Assembly (NCBI GenBank): GCA_964590135.1
Contig: CAZPVX010000012.1
Span: 1 to 64,000, forward strand
DNA: 64,000 bases
Direction of reading: 5' to 3'
DNA from: JBDHWI01 sp964590135
GTDB taxonomy: Bacteria > Chloroflexota > Anaerolineae > J036 > Brachytrichaceae
Positions 18,436 through 26,815 of this stretch are shown here, one piece after another. Under the pieces are notes generated by a model. The model had not been told where the DNA came from. It did not search any database and saw only the letters and a list, made by a program, of their open reading frames with translations. The translations under genes were made by a program, and so were the position numbers. Within the stretch, counting starts at the first letter, position 1; each line of letters opens with the position of its first letter.

Positions 18436-19527
18436 TCAATCCAACCACATCGCGTTGTCCGGCTTGCGCAGGGCCGCAGCCAACGCCTGAAACGCCTCGC
18501 GCGGGTGCGCGATGCGAATCTTGTCCTTCGCAAAGTGCAGCGCGCCATCCTCAGCGTTGATGGCCTCTTCGAACGCAGCGCGCTGCTCATCCAAATAGCC
18601 GCGCGTCCAGCCGATATAGACATCGGACAGCAACTCGCCTTTGAAGACAGTCAGCGCCTCGGCCAGCGCGTCGATCTTGATGCGCGGCGCGCCACGGTCA
18701 CTCGCGCCGACGACGTGATTGAAGATGTGATTGCCGCCCTTGGTGACGGCGACGATGGCAAACGCCGGCATCACGTCGGTGTAGTGCAGCGTGAGCTTCG
18801 CGCCGCCTTCAAGCTGCGCCAGCCCTTCGAACAACGCCGCCACGCGATTGACGCGCGCTTCCAGGGGTAGCCGATAGGATTTCAAATCCTCGCGATGTTG
18901 CAACTGGCGCTCCTCAGCAATCTTCACGCGCACATCGTCCAGATTGCGGAAGCCGGTTTTGTTGCGATAGGAGAAAGTGCCGGCGGCGTGCAGATCAAAT
19001 GAAAACAGCCCCTTGAGCGTGGCGCGATAGAACTGATGCGCGAATGGCACTGGATTGCCCTCGCCGCGTGACATGGTGCCGAAGTCTTCGGTGAGCGTCA
19101 CCGCCGCGAGTGAGATCAGCGTGCTGACACGAAATGGCGCGACACGGGTGATGGTGTCCGTCGTCTTGGTCTCATTTGCCCGCGTGGCGTCGGCCTCGCG
19201 CTTAGCCTTGGCTGATTCTTTTGTCGAGGGAGCGCGCATGTAGCCAAACAGGTCATCGTCCCAATAGTCAATGGGGTTGCCGTCAGTATAGGCGACCTTT
19301 TCCTCGCGGTACATCGGCGCGGCCTTCCAGCCGCTGACGTACGCGCCAAGTGTGTTGCGCAGCCAGTAGCGGAACGCCTGCGCCGAGACGTAAGGGTAGC
19401 TGCCCTCGCGCGTCTTGATCTGCTTCACGCCACTCGTGTTGTCGAAGCGCTCGCCCTCGATGTTGCCCAGGTTGTTAAGCGCCGACGCCGGCGCATCGAT
19501 CAGCAGCAGTCCAGTTGCAAATGACAT
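18436..19527 (-). CDS. cas7: Type I-B Cascade backbone Cas7 (Cst2/DevR family)
   Basis: The 363-residue backbone subunit that polymerises along the crRNA. ALNNLGNIEGERFDNTSGVK followed by SYPYVSAQAFRYWLRNTL is the diagnostic N-terminus of the Cst2/DevR family of type I-B systems. The fold continues to PREAFQALAAALRKP. The start at ATG 19527 has GGAGG seven bases upstream; an earlier in-frame ATG (19545) lies upstream of that site. It sits between cas8b1 and cas5, 36 bases after cas8b1. Confidence 0.92.
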   Translation of the reverse strand: MSFATGLLLIDAPASALNNLGNIEGERFDNTSGVKQIKTREGSYPYVSAQAFRYWLRNTLGAYVSGWKAAPMYREEKVAYTDGNPIDYWDDDLFGYMRAPSTKESAKAKREADATRANETKTTDTITRVAPFRVSTLISLAAVTLTEDFGTMSRGEGNPVPFAHQFYRATLKGLFSFDLHAAGTFSYRNKTGFRNLDDVRVKIAEERQLQHREDLKSYRLPLEARVNRVAALFEGLAQLEGGAKLTLHYTDVMPAFAIVAVTKGGNHIFNHVVGASDRGAPRIKIDALAEALTVFKGELLSDVYIGWTRGYLDEQRAAFEEAINAEDGALHFAKDKIRIAHPREAFQALAAALRKPDNAMWLD

Positions 19528-19563
19528 CGTTGTTCCTCCATGCAATCAGCAATCACTGTTTGT

Positions 19564-21054
19564 TCAATCAGACGAGGCATCCTCTGCCTCATCAGTGGTT
19601 TGTTCCGGGATGGCGTCGGCGTTCTGCCTGAGCCAGGTGCCTGCCAGGCGCTCGATCATGCGGATCAGCACCAAGTCGCGCGCCAGCGCCCAATCTTTGC
19701 GCGCCAGTTCCTCCCCTTCTTCAAAAATCTCGATGTATTGATCAAAGGTGATCAATTCCTTCTCCCCTTTGCGGACGGCTTGCAGGTTGGCCTTGATCAG
19801 CGCATTGCGCAGAAGCGAGTAGCGGTTCACGCTGTAGAAGGTGGCGAAAAACTTGCGGTCGTTCTCGCCGGCCACGTAATCCGCCAGACGGTCGCCCAGA
19901 TTTTTGATGTGATCGATCCGTGTTTTGTCCATCGTCATGACCTCTTTGAGAAACAGTGCGGTGAGTTCCCACGACACGAGCGAAGCCTCAGCGCGGGTGG
20001 AATAGCTGCTGCGCGGGTCGCCTTCAAGCGCGCGCTTCTGGCGCGGCACGTGCCGCAGGAAATACACGCGCAGGAAGCGCGCTGCGTCATCGGGCAGGCG
20101 CAACACGTCTTCATACAAGTAGTTGCGGCGAACCACCGGCTTCTTCGGCACTGCCGGCGCTTTCGTCTTGCCGCCCTTGCCGGCTTTCGTTCCATCTTCA
20201 TCCGGCTCACGCTGCCAGGCCGCATTCACAATACGCTGCCATTGCACACCGTATTGCGCCATGTTCGCCTTGACCAAAAAACTCGTCACGCCCAGCGGCA
20301 ACGGCAGAATATCGATCTCTGGTGCTTGCCCATTCGTCAGGTGATAGGCCGTCAACGACACCGGCGCCGATGCCTCACCCATGAACCGCGCTTCGTGCAG
20401 CACCTTGAGCAAGGTGTCGATGAGCAAGGTGCCTTTGCCGTAGTTGCTTTCGGGCAGCTTGGTTTCGCCGGCCTGCTGCGCCAGTTGCACGCCCTTGCGG
20501 TTGATCTCCAGAAATGCCTTTGCAAAACCGAGCGTCACTGCGGGATGCGAGGCGTGGACTGCCAGCAGCCGGCCCTGCACTTTGGCGCAGCCAAGCGGGA
20601 AAGCCTGCAAGCAGAGCAGCGCCTCGCCGGAGATGGGCAAACCGGAATCGCCATAGGGATAGAAGTTGATGTCCTCGTCGCCCTGCGTGAGCGGAATCTG
20701 CGCGCGGGCAGCGCGGCCGGCCATCAGTTTGTCCGACAGCGCATCTGCCGCAACCGGCAGACCGGTGAACACACACCGCTCACCCGCTTCATCAGGCTTC
20801 TGCCAGCCATACAGATGCAGTTGGCCGCGCTCCCTGCGCTTCTCCGGCGTGAATGACGGCTGTGAAAACCAGGCATTGCTGGTGAACGCCACGGTCAAGA
20901 ACGACTTCAATGGGTCGCGAATGTAGTTTTCGGCAATCCAATCTGCAATCGTGTTGAAATCATCGGCATTCAATTGCGCCGGATCAACCTTGTTGCAAAA
21001 CGCAAGGATCGTCGCAAGGCCGACATCTACGTATACATCGCCTGTCCAGTTCAT
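19564..21054 (-). CDS. cas8b1: Type I-B Cascade large subunit Cas8b1 (Cst1 family)
   Basis: The 496-residue large subunit, expected to recognise the PAM and recruit Cas3. The N-terminus MNWTGDVYVDVGLATILAF matches the Cst1 start, and the mid region QGRLLAVHASHPAVTLGFAK and the C-terminal helical part (YSVNRYSLLRNALIKANLQ) fit the family. A Cys-containing segment (CVFTGLP) hints at a degenerate zinc site. GGGAGGA lies seven bases upstream of ATG 21054. It is the first gene of the type I-B operon, and the 191 bases upstream hold a 13-bp inverted repeat. Large subunits diverge strongly, so the neighbours (Cst2-type cas7, cas5, cas3) carry weight in this call. Confidence 0.85.
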   Translation of the reverse strand: MNWTGDVYVDVGLATILAFCNKVDPAQLNADDFNTIADWIAENYIRDPLKSFLTVAFTSNAWFSQPSFTPEKRRERGQLHLYGWQKPDEAGERCVFTGLPVAADALSDKLMAGRAARAQIPLTQGDEDINFYPYGDSGLPISGEALLCLQAFPLGCAKVQGRLLAVHASHPAVTLGFAKAFLEINRKGVQLAQQAGETKLPESNYGKGTLLIDTLLKVLHEARFMGEASAPVSLTAYHLTNGQAPEIDILPLPLGVTSFLVKANMAQYGVQWQRIVNAAWQREPDEDGTKAGKGGKTKAPAVPKKPVVRRNYLYEDVLRLPDDAARFLRVYFLRHVPRQKRALEGDPRSSYSTRAEASLVSWELTALFLKEVMTMDKTRIDHIKNLGDRLADYVAGENDRKFFATFYSVNRYSLLRNALIKANLQAVRKGEKELITFDQYIEIFEEGEELARKDWALARDLVLIRMIERLAGTWLRQNADAIPEQTTDEAEDASSD

Positions 21055-21102
21055 ACGCTGTCCTCCCTACTTGTTAGTCGCATCACCGATGCAGATTCCA
21101 TC

Positions 21103-21152
21103 CTACGAAATCGCGCGACGAAAAGTGGCAACGTTGCTACGCGATTTCGTAG
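21103..21152. repeat. 13-bp inverted repeat between the type III-D and I-B modules
   Basis: CTACGAAATCGCG (21103-21115) and its exact reverse complement CGCGATTTCGTAG (21140-21152) are separated by 24 bases, just upstream of cas8b1 and after csx15. There is no T-run after the hairpin, so an operator or an RNA-processing site is as likely as a terminator. Confidence 0.7.
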
Positions 21153-21245
21153 CATCGAGGATGAGTATGAAGAAGAACGCCGGCGCGCGCATCATCTGAA
21201 GCGATGATTTTTCTCGCCGGCGCAGGCGATGTGATCGCGAAAGCG

Positions 21246-21629
21246 TTACACGCGCCGGCGGCGCGCATCGTCACGCAGTGTCTGCAACTGCATGATTTCG
21301 GCGATCTCAAAACGCGGTGGCAGGCTGCCCGGGATGGGGCGAAGGCGGAGCGCCGGCGGGAAGTAACCCATGCGGCCATGCAACTCGGCCAGTAGCGCGG
21401 CGGCCAGGAAGTTGTAGCTGGGTAGGTTGATCAGGATGGCTTCGGTCTGCCACTGTGCTGGGGTGAGGCCGGCGGCCTCGGCCAGTGCGCCGGCCTGCGG
21501 GGCGAAGGGCTGCTGCGGGTCGGCCTGGGTTGGCACGTCGATGATGGTGATTGCTGCGTTGCCGGTCATCTCGCGGATGGCGCTCAGGTGTTGCTCGGTC
21601 AGCGGATGGGCGAAGTTGAGGAGAAACAC
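21246..21629 (-). CDS. csx15: CRISPR-associated protein Csx15
   Basis: A 127-residue protein with the whole Csx15 pattern: FLLNFAHPLTEQHL, then IIDVPTQADPQQPFAPQAGA, LLAELHGRMGYFPPALRLRP and LPPRFEIAEIMQLQTLRDDA. Csx15 is associated with type III CRISPR loci and has been proposed to bind or degrade cyclic-oligoadenylate messengers. I know this only as a family-level proposal, and no catalytic residue can be assigned here. It is the last gene of the type III operon, 27 bases after the PemK-like gene. It starts at a GTG with a weak ribosome-binding site, so coupling to upstream translation is likely. Confidence 0.8.
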   Translation of the reverse strand: MFLLNFAHPLTEQHLSAIREMTGNAAITIIDVPTQADPQQPFAPQAGALAEAAGLTPAQWQTEAILINLPSYNFLAAALLAELHGRMGYFPPALRLRPIPGSLPPRFEIAEIMQLQTLRDDARRRRV

Positions 21630-21656
21630 GAGATTGTTGATGAAATTCCAAATGTC

Positions 21657-22259
21657 CTATAGATAAGGAAGAATGAACTCGCGCAACTTTCGTTTGTATT
21701 TACTTTGATCGGTCTCACACAGACTACCATATAGACCGATAACTCCCGTTTCATCTACAGATGCTAGTGAATACAGACAAATATGTGATTCTTTACGCAA
21801 TCCACATGCGTCATGCGCAATGGGAAGATCGTATTCAGGAGAGTTGATATGACCAGACGTAATTTTTGCAACAAGATAGCTAACTCTCTTTCCAGCCGGA
21901 AAAATGCGAATAACCACAGATGGACGCGTTTTGTGCCTCGTCTCATTATCGTCACTGATGTTCTTTGCCAGATTTGGTGGATCGTTGTATGGGAAGAATG
22001 CTTCTATCACGTCTGAATGATTTATCTGTGGGAGTTTTACATTTTGGTCAGACAAGGCCTTGATCAGCTCTTTGTAAAGTTGCACTTCATCTGACAATGG
22101 GTAATTTCTGATGTATTCAAGGTATTTCTTCCGAAGCCCAGATGTGAGTTTGGGCCACATCCATAAAACAAAATTTCGTTTGCCCTTCACGTTTCCAGTC
22201 ATCCATGTAACAGTGAAAAACTCTTCGGGCGTCAATATCTCAAAATCATCGCGTGTCAT
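21657..22259 (-). CDS. PemK/MazF-like protein paired with an AAA ATPase
   Basis: A 200-residue protein. Residues about 110-200 look like a PemK/MazF-type RNase fold: KTRPSVVIRIFPAGKRVSYL, AKITSGHINSPEYDLPI, CGLRKESHICLYS and TGVIGLYGSLCETD, in the order seen in PemK-like toxins. The first 100 residues (TPEEFFTVTWMTGNVKGKRN onward) match nothing I recognise and are rich in aromatic and charged residues. GAGG lies six bases upstream of ATG 22259. It overlaps the preceding ATPase gene by 14 bases, so the two are translationally coupled. Both genes are AT-richer than the rest of the locus. A toxin-like effector controlled by the ATPase is an inference. No cognate antitoxin of classical type is present. 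Confidence 0.5.
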   Translation of the reverse strand: MTRDDFEILTPEEFFTVTWMTGNVKGKRNFVLWMWPKLTSGLRKKYLEYIRNYPLSDEVQLYKELIKALSDQNVKLPQINHSDVIEAFFPYNDPPNLAKNISDDNETRHKTRPSVVIRIFPAGKRVSYLVAKITSGHINSPEYDLPIAHDACGLRKESHICLYSLASVDETGVIGLYGSLCETDQSKYKRKLREFILPYL

Positions 22260-23766
22260 CTTGTTCCTCGCTTTGATCGAACTGAATTTCAGAAAGACGC
22301 ATCAAATCATCAATGTCATTGGCAAAAAAGGTGGCGAAGCTGGCCGGTGGTTGGATAAATCTACCAACTACGTCTAGTTGTAAAAAGTGCATCTCACTAG
22401 TTGATGTCATCCTCTCGACGAAAAGTATTGACAAATCTTTACCTGGCAGCACGCCTTCTGTAACTTGTTTCAAATTCGATTCTGCAAAACGCAGTCTTGT
22501 TCGTAGCAACATCGTATCCGAGTGAGTTTCTAGCAGTATTTTTTTGTCCTGTCCACGCAGCCGAATAATGAGATCCATTAGCTTCGTTTGTGCTGAAGGA
22601 TGCAAATGCAGTTCAGGTTGCTCAACCAATATCATTGCCTTTGATGAGCTTGCCAGCAATGAAGCAATTATTGGTAACGCCTGCGCGAAACCAGATCCTG
22701 AATCCTTGATATTTACATCCAGTGGCAATCCTATACTGGGCAAATTTTCTTGTATGGTTATTGACCACAGTCCTTCATCTGCCTTCAATGGTTTTATTGA
22801 CAATATAGAGCCATGCGCCACTGAGTCTATCCAGCTATTGGCTTGGGTAAGAGTTTCCTGTTGCTGAAACCCCCACAATCCTCGCAATAAGGGTGTGTCC
22901 GACGTGTAATATCGCTTCGAAGATTCGCGCAGAGGCGGAACATGGATAAGGTCTCTAAATTCAGGGAACACAATATCTTGGAACAGTTGCAGTAGCGCAT
23001 CAAGTGCAAGCCAATCTGTCGGTGTCTCTTCAGTGCGCGCAACCTCATCAGTCGTCAAATTAGGTATAAAACCATTTCGACATATTGCTCGGGTTGTCTC
23101 CCATCTTGGATGCTGAAATGGCTGATATTCCTTGTCCCCAACTGATAAAGACTCTAACGTTTGAGTTAGCCATCGCCACTTAGGCGGGTTTTGCTGGAAT
23201 TTGTCAGCGGTAAATATCTGTTTGTCATATTCCTGCTGTTGATCAGCAAGTCCACAAATATGGATGGATGAAAGCTGGCCGTCTGAAAAGCCTTGTTGGT
23301 TTAGCCTGTTTAAAAATCCAACTCTTAGTTCAAATCCACCGATATCTCCTCTGATGTAAGACAACAAAGCATAGTCGTGTTTTACGATTTCCTCGTTAGC
23401 AACCTCGACAACTCTATCCATGCCAGAACTCATCAATTGTTGTTGCCACTCCGAAATTCGTTGCTTGAGCGCTGCTTCATCAAGAACAATTCGGAACGAA
23501 AACGACATCTCTCTTGAGATATCGTGTCGATGTATGGCATTCTGGAAGGAACCAAGATCAACTATTGGCCCCGAAAATATTAAGGGTGAGCTTTCATTCC
23601 CTTGTGCAAGACATTGCTTGAGAAAGAGCAACCCGCGAATAACCGCACTCTTTCCACTTGAATTGCGACCAAACATCAACGTGATAGGTTTTAGTTCAAT
23701 CCAGTCTGTGTCTTCAAATGCCATGAAGTTTTGCAGGCGTATGGCTTCCAAGCGAAATAGTCCCAT
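22246..23766 (-). CDS. AAA ATPase of the AAA_21/DUF3696 type
   Basis: A 506-residue ABC/SMC-like ATPase. Walker A is GRNSSGKS (residues 33-40) after ITLMF. The signature-like segment is DSGSGFAQALPII, Walker B and D-loop are ILVEQPELHLHPSAQ, and the switch histidine is in LLETHSDTML. The C-terminal segment DLSILFVERMTSTSEMHFLQ with RFIQPPASFATFF resembles DUF3696. Such ATPases are frequent partners of nucleases in phage-defence modules; this one lacks a TOPRIM or other nuclease domain of its own. It starts 5 bases after the RAMP gene stop, with GAGG eight bases before the ATG, and overlaps the PemK-like gene. It contains no GCCGGC site, unlike its neighbours, suggesting later acquisition. Confidence 0.85.
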   Translation of the reverse strand: MGLFRLEAIRLQNFMAFEDTDWIELKPITLMFGRNSSGKSAVIRGLLFLKQCLAQGNESSPLIFSGPIVDLGSFQNAIHRHDISREMSFSFRIVLDEAALKQRISEWQQQLMSSGMDRVVEVANEEIVKHDYALLSYIRGDIGGFELRVGFLNRLNQQGFSDGQLSSIHICGLADQQQEYDKQIFTADKFQQNPPKWRWLTQTLESLSVGDKEYQPFQHPRWETTRAICRNGFIPNLTTDEVARTEETPTDWLALDALLQLFQDIVFPEFRDLIHVPPLRESSKRYYTSDTPLLRGLWGFQQQETLTQANSWIDSVAHGSILSIKPLKADEGLWSITIQENLPSIGLPLDVNIKDSGSGFAQALPIIASLLASSSKAMILVEQPELHLHPSAQTKLMDLIIRLRGQDKKILLETHSDTMLLRTRLRFAESNLKQVTEGVLPGKDLSILFVERMTSTSEMHFLQLDVVGRFIQPPASFATFFANDIDDLMRLSEIQFDQSEEQDDTR

Positions 23767-23771
23767 GATGA

Positions 23772-26213
23772 TTACCTCGAAGATTGAGCTCCTTTTATCG
23801 TCAGAATGACTGCGCCGGTGGCAGCGATGCGCTTTATGCGAACGCGGATCACATTGCCGACTTGCAACCCACGTTTCTCGTCACGCGGCAGCTTGCCCAA
23901 GCACAACTTGCCACCTACCTCAAAGCTCAATACATACTCGGCACCGGCGATCTGCTTCACCACTGCGTCGACAATGTCGCCTTCGGCTATGCTCTTGTTT
24001 TGCAGCAACGCTGCCGCCTTTATCGCGGCCTCGCTTGGTGTGTCGCGCACATCCGGCAAAGGCGGCAGTTCGGGTTTGGGTTGTTGAATCTGGGTTTGAA
24101 TGGGCCGAGTGGGCACAAGCGTTTCCTCTTCCGGCTCTTCGTCACGCGGCACAGGTGCTCGTTCCCCCCTCAGATGATCTTTCTTACCTACTGCGGATGG
24201 CAGCGGCAACACGGGGCGGTCGCGATATTCGTTGCGCCGGCCGCCGCGCACGTTCCGGTCGGGGTGCTCAATTTCCATGTAGCGCGTGTGTTCTTGTGCC
24301 GGACCGGGCCACGACAGCAGTTTGAGAAACTCGGCAATCCTGCCCAACTCGCTCATACGTTGGACACCGGGGCTATTGATCTGCTTGTCGACCAGCACCC
24401 ACTTTTCAAATGTGGCTGCGAAATGTGCCAGAGTGTTTTGCTGTTCGCCGCTAGCCCAGGTCGCTTCATTCAACAGACTGCCATATCGTTCAGTCCGATC
24501 AATCAATGTCAGCTTCGATTGAAGGCGTATGCTGCCCATACCCAATGGCTTGCCCATACCCAGCTTCAGGCGGTGCGCATCTGACGCGCCAATTTGTAAG
24601 ACCCACGCCAACGCACCCAGCTCATATTCGCGCAAATTGTCGAAGTAGATGCGAAAAGTAAATCTTGCGCCAGCTTTCACGGGTTGAATCTCCGTGTATT
24701 GAGATCTATGCCGTAGCTTGTCCGTGTTTTTCTCCTCGATCTGATCGATGCCGACGCCGGCCTTGTGCCAATACTGCTTGTGGCCGCGAAGCACCGTTTT
24801 GCCCACGTCGCTGTAGTTGTGCAGCGTGGTCGGGCTGTCAGGCATCGGCTGCACAAGATAGTGTTGGAAAGTCGTTGTCTTCGGACCAGACAGCACTTGC
24901 GGTTTGATCAGGCGCTCAAGTGGCTCGGCGATGTTGCCAGTGAAGCCGGCATTCGTGATACTCACCCGACCAGCGTGCGCCGTCTTTTTGCCGGATTCGT
25001 CGATGCGATCCACGTAGCCAAAAAGCACCTGCGCCAGATCAAGCTGACGCGGGTCGCGCAACGGCGCCGGCACCAGATCCAACGGTGTATTTTGATACGG
25101 AAAGCGCATCATCAGTGTGTGGCCGAAGAAAAGCAGCTTGCCGTCTTCTCTCGTGAAGTAAAAAACGGGTTGATAATCGCGTAGCACGCCCGCTGGTCCC
25201 AACAAAACCGCTTGTTGAGGTGAAACTTGTTCGCGGTAATCCAAGTCAAGTTTGACTTGAACTTCCTTACCCTGCACAACATCCACGTAGCGCATGGGCA
25301 GCCAGTTTGCAAGGGGCTTGTTTTGATCCGGCGCAAAGATCACGGCCTCTGATCGTTTGGATAGCATCTTGCCACTTGTGGCTAATGCTGCACAAGACAA
25401 ACCGGTGGCCGGCCTGACGCTCGCACGAGACACGCGCGCAAACTTAATATGCAAGAAACCACCGCGCACCTCTTGAAACTCATAAGCCGAGGGTTGCATG
25501 AAGATGGTTTGCGCGTTTTGGGGTCGTTCTCGTTCAGAGTACGGTTTTGCCCGTTCTGCTGGCGTCAATACTTCCTGTGGCGGCCAGGGTTGCAATGCAC
25601 CGCCCTGTTCAACCTCCTGAATGGCCCGATGAGAAATACGTGCCCATGTGGTGCCATTGATCTCCACCGCCGGCTGAATGTACCATTCACCATCCACAAA
25701 GCGCACGTAACCGCCTTTTGCGCGGGGAACAAACGTCGTCTTGTTGATGACGTCCATCACCTGACTTCGATACTGCCTGCCAAGCGTGCTGGTATCGACG
25801 GATCGGAAGACCGGTCGAATCGACGTCACATCCGTGATCTTTGAATACGACGCAATCTCCACCAGCGAGCGCAACATACCTTTGAGCGAACTCCCCGGGA
25901 TGACAGGCCATTTGTCATCGGTGCCGAAGAAGCCTGACGCATCCTTTGATTGTTTCTGGCTGTAGGCATCGGCTTTCAACATGCCGCGCACATACAGCGG
26001 CGTCTCCGCCGTCAATACACAATCAAAGTAGCCCGAATAAACAGGCTTGTCGTCCGCTTCAGACACATAGCGGTCAAGCGGCAACACTGAATGCACACGC
26101 GCGCCATCGCTGGACGCATCCGTGATGACAGCATCCGGCAGCGGCACGAAGTTGTAGGGTGCAATGGCAACACGATCTGCGTATTGCGGGTTGGCATGCT
26201 TGGGCAATTTCAT
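23772..26213 (-). CDS. Type III-D RAMP protein, TIGR03986-like, with C-terminal S1-like domain
   Basis: An 813-residue RAMP protein. IAPYNFVPLPDAVI, then PVYSGYFDCVLTAETPLYVRG and WPVIPGSSLKGMLRSLVEIAS, form a Cas7-type N-terminal RAMP unit. A second glycine-rich region LKLGMGKPLGMGSIRLQ lies near residue 560. These features match the large RAMP typically found with Csx10 and Csx19 in type III-D systems. After a Pro/Glu-rich linker (about 660-735), residues about 745-810 (GDIVDAVVKQIAGAEYVLSF, VGNVIRVRIKRI) look like an S1/OB RNA-binding domain. AGGAG lies four bases before the ATG. It probably forms part of the crRNA-bound backbone. Confidence 0.82.
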   Translation of the reverse strand: MKLPKHANPQYADRVAIAPYNFVPLPDAVITDASSDGARVHSVLPLDRYVSEADDKPVYSGYFDCVLTAETPLYVRGMLKADAYSQKQSKDASGFFGTDDKWPVIPGSSLKGMLRSLVEIASYSKITDVTSIRPVFRSVDTSTLGRQYRSQVMDVINKTTFVPRAKGGYVRFVDGEWYIQPAVEINGTTWARISHRAIQEVEQGGALQPWPPQEVLTPAERAKPYSERERPQNAQTIFMQPSAYEFQEVRGGFLHIKFARVSRASVRPATGLSCAALATSGKMLSKRSEAVIFAPDQNKPLANWLPMRYVDVVQGKEVQVKLDLDYREQVSPQQAVLLGPAGVLRDYQPVFYFTREDGKLLFFGHTLMMRFPYQNTPLDLVPAPLRDPRQLDLAQVLFGYVDRIDESGKKTAHAGRVSITNAGFTGNIAEPLERLIKPQVLSGPKTTTFQHYLVQPMPDSPTTLHNYSDVGKTVLRGHKQYWHKAGVGIDQIEEKNTDKLRHRSQYTEIQPVKAGARFTFRIYFDNLREYELGALAWVLQIGASDAHRLKLGMGKPLGMGSIRLQSKLTLIDRTERYGSLLNEATWASGEQQNTLAHFAATFEKWVLVDKQINSPGVQRMSELGRIAEFLKLLSWPGPAQEHTRYMEIEHPDRNVRGGRRNEYRDRPVLPLPSAVGKKDHLRGERAPVPRDEEPEEETLVPTRPIQTQIQQPKPELPPLPDVRDTPSEAAIKAAALLQNKSIAEGDIVDAVVKQIAGAEYVLSFEVGGKLCLGKLPRDEKRGLQVGNVIRVRIKRIAATGAVILTIKGAQSSR

Positions 26214-26224
26214 GTCGCTCCTGC

Positions 26225-26815
26225 TTATTCCTTATCCACCAGCCGGCTTGCCACTACGCGGGCGCGGCCGGCCTCATCATCCTTCAGGTAATGTCGAAAA
26301 GTCACATGGCCGCGCTGGGCGATGGCCGTCGGCGGTGCATGACGCAAGCCGCGCCGGCCCTCTTGCATTAATGCGAAGATTCCAGCCTGTGGAATTTGGA
26401 TTTGGCCTTTACCCCACAACAGCACATGCTCATCAAAGCAATCCGCAATGCCTTCCTCAGCGCAGGCGCTGTCTTGGACGTCTTCAATGATGCGACACCC
26501 GAAACCATCAGCCACGCGCCACACAAACACTTCAGCCCTTGCGCCAAAGCAGCGCAATTGCTGCAACGTCTCCCAGCGAAAAGCCGGCGAAACCCTGGGG
26601 TACGCCTCATGCGACCAGCGCCATGCGCCATTTCCAAATACACCCCAATTCACACCATCGTCGCTATGCGCCAACGCAGTGGTGAACTGCAAGCGAGAAG
26701 CCTCCGTTGCCAGCCACGCATCTTTCTCTGCTGGCAACAACGGCAAAGCAATCATTGAATCGATCTGCACATGTGCAGGAACGATTTTGCGCTTCCCCTC
26801 TTTCAAGGCTGTCAT
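26225..26815 (-). CDS. csx19: Type III-D associated protein Csx19
   Basis: A 196-residue protein found only in type III-D loci; its biochemical role is not established here. The central HVLLWGKGQIQIPQ and the C-terminal VTFRHYLKDDEAGRARVVAS followed by RLVDKE are the recognisable Csx19 segments. Its ATG overlaps the stop of the upstream double-RAMP gene as ATGA, so the two are translationally coupled, and it is followed 11 bases later by the TIGR03986-type RAMP. In other III-D operons Csx19 sits in the same place and is assumed to be a complex subunit. Confidence 0.8.
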   Translation of the reverse strand: MTALKEGKRKIVPAHVQIDSMIALPLLPAEKDAWLATEASRLQFTTALAHSDDGVNWGVFGNGAWRWSHEAYPRVSPAFRWETLQQLRCFGARAEVFVWRVADGFGCRIIEDVQDSACAEEGIADCFDEHVLLWGKGQIQIPQAGIFALMQEGRRGLRHAPPTAIAQRGHVTFRHYLKDDEAGRARVVASRLVDKE

